From Deltaproteobacteria bacterium (GTDB taxonomy: Bacteria > Desulfobacterota > Desulfobaccia > Desulfobaccales > 0-14-0-80-60-11): a stretch of 8,976 nucleotides of DNA. This document shows, piece after piece, positions 4,722 through 8,976 of this stretch (the stretch's first letter is position 1; every line of letters starts with the position of its first letter). A program made the position numbers and the translations under genes. The notes beneath the pieces were generated by a model. That model was not told the origin of the DNA and made no database searches. It saw nothing but the letters and a program-made list of their open reading frames with translations. The stretch lies in NCBI GenBank assembly GCA_023381945.1, contig JAMCQY010000331.1:1-8976 (forward strand), written 5' to 3'.

Positions 4722-6977
4722 TCATGTCCAGGGTAGGCGTCCCCGCTTTTCCTCAGCTACGTACCGTCCCATCACCGCGGCGACGAAGTCCTGGGTTTCT
4801 TTGATGCTCGGTATCTGGTAACCGCAATCTACGACCCGCTGGAACCCGGCATTATAGGAGGCCAGCGCCAATGGCAGGTTGCCTCCGAACAGGTTGACGA
4901 GCATCCGCAGATAGCGGCAGCCGCCGAGGATGTTCTCCCGGGGATCGAAAGGCTCCCGCACCCCCAAAAGATTGGCCGTGCCGGGCATGAGCTGCATCAG
5001 CCCCATGGCCCCCTTGGGGGATACGGCCCAGGAGCAGAAATTCGATTCCACCTTGATGACCGCCTTGATCAGGGTGGGAGGCAATCGGTGCATTTGGGCG
5101 GCTTCCTGGATGAAGGGCTCCAGCTCGGCATGGAACGGCAGGGGTGAATAATTGTTGCCCGGAGCAGGTTGGGGCAGCGCCGTGGTGATTCGCAAGCGCC
5201 CTTTGGCATCTTTATAAGCGGTGACCGTGGCTCCTGCGCCGCGGAAAGCCGCGTGGTCAGCCGGCTGAGGAGTCGTAGCCGTCCCGGAAAGATTGGGAGC
5301 AGAAGCCGTGGAAGCCAACAGGCTGGTGCTGGCCTGGCGAGACGGCAACACCACTCCCGGCGGCAAGGGGTACTCCACGGTCTTGATGTGGATGACGCCC
5401 CGCTTGTCCCGATAACGCCGGATGCCGCCTTCGGTCACAACCTCAGCAGTTTGAGCCGCCGTGGCCTTCGCCCGCCGCCACAGTTTGAGGCCGTCTTCGC
5501 CGTTCCAGGCCGCCGGCCGGATGGCCCAGCCGCCCTGATTGGCGGCTAATGCTGAAAGAACCTGTCCGCCCTGCGATGCAAATCTGTCGGCGGCCCGATT
5601 CTTGGCCATCAGGCTGGCGGGCGGCAGGGTTTCCGAGGGTGCGGGGTCCACGTTGGTGATATGGACCATACCTTTGCTGTCGCGGTAATGCCGAATGAGC
5701 CCCGGCCTGGAAATGAGGGCCTTTTTGCCGGAAGAGGTAATTGGCAAAAGTGCTAGGTGGCGTTCATCCGGCTTCCAGGCGACCTGGCGGATGGGCGGCC
5801 GGGGATTGGGTGTCTCCGGCTTGGCTGGCGGCGTTGTTCTGCCGCCTTGAATTTGGGAACTCTGGGCCATCTGCAACGCCGGGGCAAGGTTTTCAATTCC
5901 AGGCGCGGCATTGCAGATGTGCAAAACCCCCCGTTCATCACGGTAATTCCGGATACCAGCAGCCGCGCCAGCATCAGCGGTTTTCGGAGCGGCAGGGCCG
6001 CGAATCATCAGCGGGTTGAAATCCTGATTCCGGGCCTGGGAAACCTTCATCACCGGCAGATAATTGTAATCCACCGCGTCATTCGCGGCTTCCTTCTTGG
6101 CCGCTACCTGCGCAGCGGCGGCGATGATGCCGTTGACATCGTAGGCTGAAGCATTCTGGGCCAAAACCTGGCAGACTTTCTTAATGGGATCTGCATCGGC
6201 TTCGGGAGTTGAAGTTTCCTTAATCTGGTGGATTGGCTGCTGGATGGCTGGCGCCGGCAGTTCCGCCTGAGCGGTCCTTGCTTCTGGAACCGTTCCGGGG
6301 TTCTCGGGCAGCCCCGGGGTTGCCTGGGACGGAGCCACATTGCCGATATGAATCACACCCTGCTTATCTGTGCGACTTTGGATGCCCCCCGAGGTGACGG
6401 ACGGCGACGATGCCAGGGCCTCTGACTGGGCCTGCCTTGCCGGCCAATTCTGCTCGGCTCTTTCCATAGCGGCATCGATTACTGGAGCAGCCGGCCCCTT
6501 TGAGGCGACTAACCGGGGGGGCGGACCGGGCCCCGACGTTGAAGCACTTGGGGCCTGCGGAGACGATACGGTCTCATCCCCAAATATGCGGGCCATAATA
6601 TGGGGCTGCATAAGCAGATCGTGCCCCAGCAAGACTTTGATGTCCACCCCGTTTCTGAGCTTTATGCTCTCCTCTATTTGAGCCCAAGGGAAAATCTTGG
6701 ATTTCAGCGTCTGCGCCAGATTCTCCTCTCCATCCCGGTAATAAATTATTGTGGCATCGGCGCCGAAATCGATATGGTTGCCAATCAGGGTGACGTGGTA
6801 GCCTTCCAGGGACAACAGGTTCCGGGTGAGACGGGCCAGGTTTTGGGTGCGAGTGCCGTTCCGAATTTCAATACTGGCGCTTTCATTAGTTGCGGCGGAT
6901 AAGGGGGCAGGACTGGCCAAAAATAGCCAGGCCAAAACTGCTACCAGGATACCAAGGCGCCAGGGCATAAGTAGCAT
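4722..6977 (-). CDS. Exported lytic transglycosylase with LytR_C-like domain, five DUF4124-like segments and SLT domain
   Basis: 751 residues. A signal peptide covers about 1-29 (WRLGILVAVLAWLFLASPAP, then LSAAT). Residues 34-118 resemble a LytR_C domain (IEIRNGTRTQNLARL, then LEGYHVTLIGN). A long Ala/Pro/Gln-rich linker (about 135-610) contains five short related segments of the form YRDxxGVxHIxN at about 197-217, 340-360, 426-447, 517-538 and 583-604, which resemble DUF4124. The C-terminal SLT domain (about 612-740) has the family 1 motifs: VESNF with E644 as expected catalytic acid, GLMQLMPG (659-666) and SYNAG (707-711). Such enzymes cleave peptidoglycan between MurNAc and GlcNAc, forming 1,6-anhydro-MurNAc, so a periplasmic cell-wall role is expected. 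Most relatives carry zero or one DUF4124 unit, so the linker is unusually long. Two possible starts exist (6977 and 6968, residue M4); neither has a Shine-Dalgarno site. The gene is the only one on its likely transcript. Confidence 0.9.
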   Translation of the reverse strand: MLLMPWRLGILVAVLAWLFLASPAPLSAATNESASIEIRNGTRTQNLARLTRNLLSLEGYHVTLIGNHIDFGADATIIYYRDGEENLAQTLKSKIFPWAQIEESIKLRNGVDIKVLLGHDLLMQPHIMARIFGDETVSSPQAPSASTSGPGPPPRLVASKGPAAPVIDAAMERAEQNWPARQAQSEALASSPSVTSGGIQSRTDKQGVIHIGNVAPSQATPGLPENPGTVPEARTAQAELPAPAIQQPIHQIKETSTPEADADPIKKVCQVLAQNASAYDVNGIIAAAAQVAAKKEAANDAVDYNYLPVMKVSQARNQDFNPLMIRGPAAPKTADAGAAAGIRNYRDERGVLHICNAAPGIENLAPALQMAQSSQIQGGRTTPPAKPETPNPRPPIRQVAWKPDERHLALLPITSSGKKALISRPGLIRHYRDSKGMVHITNVDPAPSETLPPASLMAKNRAADRFASQGGQVLSALAANQGGWAIRPAAWNGEDGLKLWRRAKATAAQTAEVVTEGGIRRYRDKRGVIHIKTVEYPLPPGVVLPSRQASTSLLASTASAPNLSGTATTPQPADHAAFRGAGATVTAYKDAKGRLRITTALPQPAPGNNYSPLPFHAELEPFIQEAAQMHRLPPTLIKAVIKVESNFCSWAVSPKGAMGLMQLMPGTANLLGVREPFDPRENILGGCRYLRMLVNLFGGNLPLALASYNAGFQRVVDCGYQIPSIKETQDFVAAVMGRYVAEEKRGRLPWT
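5166..6389 (-). repeat. Five dispersed DUF4124-like coding repeats within the transglycosylase linker
   Basis: The segments lie at 6327-6389, 5898-5960, 5637-5702, 5364-5429 and 5166-5231. Their cores are TDKQGVIHIGN, YRDERGVLHICN, YRDSKGMVHITN, YRDKRGVIHIKT and YKDAKGRLRITT. The fifth has lost the His and is the most diverged. Spacing between copies is irregular (roughly 200 to 430 bases) and the intervening sequence is Pro/Ala/Gln-rich. The DNA of the copies differs clearly, so these are old duplications or units kept by selection rather than a recent tandem expansion. Confidence 0.7.
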
Positions 6978-7020
6978 AAATAGCTAAATAAATCTGATTA
7001 ATTGAACATAGCTATAACTC

Positions 7021-7038
7021 ATTGGAAATTTTTCCAAT
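7021..7038. promoter_or_regulatory. Perfect 18-bp palindrome ATTGGAAATTTTTCCAAT, candidate operator at the transcription start
   Basis: Arms ATTGGAAA and TTTCCAAT are exact inverse complements around a central TT. The predicted start of the transglycosylase transcript (about 7035) falls inside it, the classic place for a repressor site. As RNA it could also form a hairpin at the very 5' end of the transcript. Confidence 0.5.
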
Positions 7039-7041
7039 TCT

Positions 7042-7070
7042 ATACTAAGAGGGCAAATAACCAATGTCAA
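7042..7070 (-). promoter_or_regulatory. Strong candidate sigma-70 promoter for the transglycosylase gene
   Basis: On the minus strand TTGACA (7065-7070, perfect consensus -35) is followed at 17 bases by TAGTAT (7042-7047, 4 of 6). The predicted start near 7035 leaves a leader of about 58 bases before the ATG at 6977. It is embedded between two inverted repeats (7021-7038 and 7060-7080), suggesting regulated expression. This is the best promoter match in the window. Confidence 0.6.
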
Positions 7071-7080
7071 GATAATTGGT
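7060..7080. promoter_or_regulatory. Inverted repeat ACCAAT-N9-ATTGGT overlapping the -35 box, candidate operator
   Basis: Two exact 6-bp arms flank a 9-base spacer that holds most of the TTGACA -35 element. The arms use the same CCAAT/ATTGG words as the palindrome at 7021-7038, and the two centres are about 40 bp apart, close to four DNA turns. Confidence 0.45.
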
Positions 7081-7092
7081 AGTGAAAAATAA

Positions 7093-7126
7093 GGGGTTGG
7101 GGCAAGCGGGCAGGGAAGGGCAGGGG
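7093..7126 (+). other. G-quadruplex-type tract
   Basis: Six runs of three or four G (7093-7096, 7099-7102, 7108-7110, 7113-7115, 7118-7120, 7123-7126) are separated by loops of 2-5 bases, easily meeting the G3-loop pattern for a quadruplex. It lies in noncoding DNA between the chelatase stop codon and the transglycosylase promoter. Minus-strand transcripts reading through would carry the C-rich complement. Confidence 0.55.
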
Positions 7127-7160
7127 TGAACTTACCAAAAAACAGTGCCTCCCCACAGAT

Positions 7161-8976
7161 TTATTTAAACGCTGCTTCGATGCGGGCCACCATTTCCGGG
7201 GCACGGATGGTGGTGAGGGAATGGTAGATACCGCCCATGATGTGGCTCAACTCTGGCAGGCAGCCCAGGTCCAGGCAGGGGGCAAAACCCTCGGTATCGA
7301 GGATCAGGGAGTTAATCCCCAGGGTCTTGATTTGCGCCGACAACTCCTTGACTTCGCCCATGGCGCGGCCCTTTCCCAGGCTGATGTTGGCCCGGCCGTC
7401 AGTGACCAGCACCAGGAGGAAGGCGTCCTGGGGATGGCGGGCTTTCTCCTGCTTGATCTCTTCCATGGCGAGTTTCAGAGCATGGGGCAGGGGGGTTTTG
7501 CCGCCGGTGGGCAGATGCGCAAGCAGGCGTTGGGCCATTTCTACACTGTGAGTGAAAGGCAAGGTGATTTTGGCTTCCCAGCCCCGGAAGACGATGAGGC
7601 CCACCCGCTCCCGTTTCTGATAAGCCTCCACGAGGAGCGACAGGATGGCCGCCTTGGTTTCGGCCATACGCACGTCGGCGCCCATGGAGCCGGAGGCGTC
7701 CACCACAAACAGGATGTGGCGGCCGATGCGCTTTTCCCGCACTTTGTAACGCAAGTCCGGCTCGTTGATGGCCAGGGCCAGATTGCCCCGCTGCCGTATC
7801 GCCTGGAAGGGCGCCGCGGCCCGGATAGTGGCGTCGAGGGCCAGGTCCGGCGGCCCGGCCTTGTGTAAGGTCGGACGGACGTAGCGGCCGGTGCGGTCCT
7901 CACTTTTGGTGCGGGTGCGCCTGCCCGGGGCCTTTTGGGTCTTGCGTTCCGGGTTGAGCTCCAAAGGCCGCACCGGGAAAGTGGCTCCCGGCGCCACCGT
8001 TACTTCTCCGATACGTGTTACCGCCTCAGGGTCATCACCTGAGCTGCCGGGGGAAGGCTGAGGTTGGGCCTGGCGGCGTTGCTCCAGATCCGCTTTATGC
8101 TTGCGAAAGGTCTCTTCCAGTTTGTTCTCATCCATTTCGGAATCGCTGAAGGGCTTACGCCGCAACCGGTGCGGCAGTACCAGTTCCGCCGCCTCCCGGA
8201 CGTCGGACTCCGCCACCTCTTTGCGGCCCCGATAGGCTGCCAGGGTTTGGGCCACCTGGAGCATGTAGATATCGGCCCGGTGGCCGTCCACCCCCTGATC
8301 CAGGCAGATGGCGGTGATCAGGCGCAGGATGTCGGACGAGTAGCTGACCTGCGGCAGGAGCTCCCGTGCGCTCAAAATTGCCTGACGGATAGCCTCCTGT
8401 TCTCCTTGCCAATGAGCCGCAAAGCCTTCCGGATCCGCCTCGAAGGCCAGACGGCGCTGCACCACGTCCATGCGGGCCTGAAGGTTGTGCAGGCCCGCCA
8501 CCTCGACGCAGAGGCCGAAACGGTCCAAAAGCTGTGGCCGTAGTTCCCCTTCCTCCGGATTCATAGTGCCCACCAGGATGAAGCGGGCCGGATGGGTAAA
8601 GGAGATGCCTTCCCGCTCCACCACGTTCACCCCCATGGCCGCGGCGTCCAGGAGCACGTCCACCAGGTGGTCGTCCAGCAGATTCACTTCATCGACGTAC
8701 AAAATCCCCCGGTTGGCCGCGGCCAGCAGACCCGCCTCGAAATGCTTCTCACCGCTCTTGATGGCGCGTTCGATATCGATGGTGCCCAGCAGCCGGTCTT
8801 CGGTGGTCCCAAGGGGAAGATCAATCACCGGCATGGGCCGCTCCCGGCGAGGCAGGACCTCTCCTTGGGCCTGGCGTTTGCGGCAGTGGTCGCACATCAG
8901 CTCGAGCTTGTCGGGATCGCAATGGAAGGGGCAACCTGCCACTACCGCCAGGGGCGGCAGCAGTTCCGCCAACCCC
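7161..8976 (-). CDS. Cobalt/magnesium chelatase ATPase subunit, ChlI-ChlD fusion type, partial (5' end off the right edge)
   Basis: About 603 visible residues, ending at TAA 7161-7163. An apparent TTG start at 8972 is not real: it encodes the Leu of GLAELLP, a conserved stretch just after Walker A, so the P-loop and roughly 45-55 residues lie outside the window. Counting from that Leu: four cysteines at 14, 18, 27 and 30 (CPFHC, then CDHC), Walker [10 protein letters not shown] (91-99), sensor 1 GTMNPEEG (135-142), arginine-finger region RPQLLDRFG (145-153), and sensor 2 HRADI (231-235). A charged Pro-rich linker (about 290-390) follows. The VWA domain (about 418-600) has an intact MIDAS: DASGSM (425-430), T493 in GGKTPL, and VTDGRAN (523-529). 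In related non-photosynthetic bacteria such fused proteins are thought to power a CobN-type subunit that inserts cobalt into the corrin ring. Magnesium insertion is possible but unlikely unless the host makes bacteriochlorophyll. No cobN is visible here. Confidence 0.92.
   Translation of the reverse strand, partial: GLAELLPPLAVVAGCPFHCDPDKLELMCDHCRKRQAQGEVLPRRERPMPVIDLPLGTTEDRLLGTIDIERAIKSGEKHFEAGLLAAANRGILYVDEVNLLDDHLVDVLLDAAAMGVNVVEREGISFTHPARFILVGTMNPEEGELRPQLLDRFGLCVEVAGLHNLQARMDVVQRRLAFEADPEGFAAHWQGEQEAIRQAILSARELLPQVSYSSDILRLITAICLDQGVDGHRADIYMLQVAQTLAAYRGRKEVAESDVREAAELVLPHRLRRKPFSDSEMDENKLEETFRKHKADLEQRRQAQPQPSPGSSGDDPEAVTRIGEVTVAPGATFPVRPLELNPERKTQKAPGRRTRTKSEDRTGRYVRPTLHKAGPPDLALDATIRAAAPFQAIRQRGNLALAINEPDLRYKVREKRIGRHILFVVDASGSMGADVRMAETKAAILSLLVEAYQKRERVGLIVFRGWEAKITLPFTHSVEMAQRLLAHLPTGGKTPLPHALKLAMEEIKQEKARHPQDAFLLVLVTDGRANISLGKGRAMGEVKELSAQIKTLGINSLILDTEGFAPCLDLGCLPELSHIMGGIYHSLTTIRAPEMVARIEAAFK

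Larger units (their letters stand above)
6978..7160. other. AT-rich regulatory gap between transglycosylase and chelatase genes
   Basis: The 183 bases hold, from left to right, a very AT-rich leader with two TAGCTA words (6981-6986, 7009-7014), the palindrome and promoter described separately, and the G-rich tract. A run of six A (7137-7142) is, on the minus strand, a T6 run just after the chelatase stop codon, preceded by only a 3-bp stem, so it is at best a weak terminator for that gene. No gene is seen. Confidence 0.5.

Noticed and set aside
5169..6149. Several plus-strand open frames opposite the transglycosylase linker
   Set aside because: Antisense shadows of an Ala/Pro-rich coding region, with no start signals and no protein family resemblance.
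7137..7156. Intrinsic terminator for the chelatase gene
   Set aside because: There is a T6 run on the minus strand, but the stem before it (GTG/CAC) is only 3 bp, too weak to call.
7221..7868. Plus-strand 215-residue open frame
   Set aside because: It lies wholly antisense to the VWA half of the chelatase gene, whose motifs are intact; long antisense frames are common in GC-rich genes. The similar 8064-8543 frame is rejected for the same reason.
8970..8972. TTG as the start codon of the chelatase gene
   Set aside because: The codon is the Leu in a conserved GLAELLP stretch following Walker A, so the gene continues beyond the window edge.

Overview
The window looks like chromosomal DNA of a GC-rich Gram-negative bacterium. 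My best guess is a sulfate-reducing or syntrophic member of the Desulfobacterota (former Deltaproteobacteria). This rests on four family-level resemblances: tandem PAS domains with paired-cysteine motifs, a ChlI/ChlD-fused cobaltochelatase-type subunit, DUF4337 membrane proteins, and a lytic transglycosylase carrying DUF4124-like segments. No rRNA or other marker gene is present, so this is inference only. I see no tRNA, insertion sequence, CRISPR array, integrase or phage gene.

Layout, left to right. (1) 1-1222, minus strand: 5' part of a multi-PAS signalling protein whose output domain lies beyond the left edge. (2) 1223-1546: a divergent intergenic region with a probable promoter for the PAS gene and only weak candidates for the opposite gene. 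(3) 1547-3271, plus strand: a tight two-gene unit made of an exported UshA/CD73-type 5'-nucleotidase and a 60-residue protein that looks like a beta-grasp fold. (4) 3355-3942 (plus) and 3987-4508 (minus): two divergent-in-sequence DUF4337-type membrane proteins, convergently arranged with only 44 bp between them. (5) 4722-6977, minus: a 751-residue exported lytic transglycosylase with an N-terminal LytR_C-like domain, a long low-complexity linker carrying five DUF4124-like segments, and a C-terminal SLT catalytic domain. (6) 6978-7160: an AT-rich promoter region with a near-consensus sigma-70 promoter set among ATTGG/CCAAT inverted repeats, next to a G-quadruplex-type tract. (7) 7161-8976, minus: a magnesium/cobalt chelatase ATPase subunit (AAA+ fused to VWA), cut by the right edge before its Walker A motif.

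The genes do not form one obvious pathway. The nucleotidase and transglycosylase act in the cell envelope, the DUF4337 pair lies in the inner membrane, the PAS protein senses and signals, and the chelatase subunit probably serves corrinoid (B12) synthesis. I do not see a complete new defence or biosynthetic system. The best leads are the architecture and promoter/operator region of the transglycosylase, the convergent DUF4337 pair, and the nucleotidase/beta-grasp unit.
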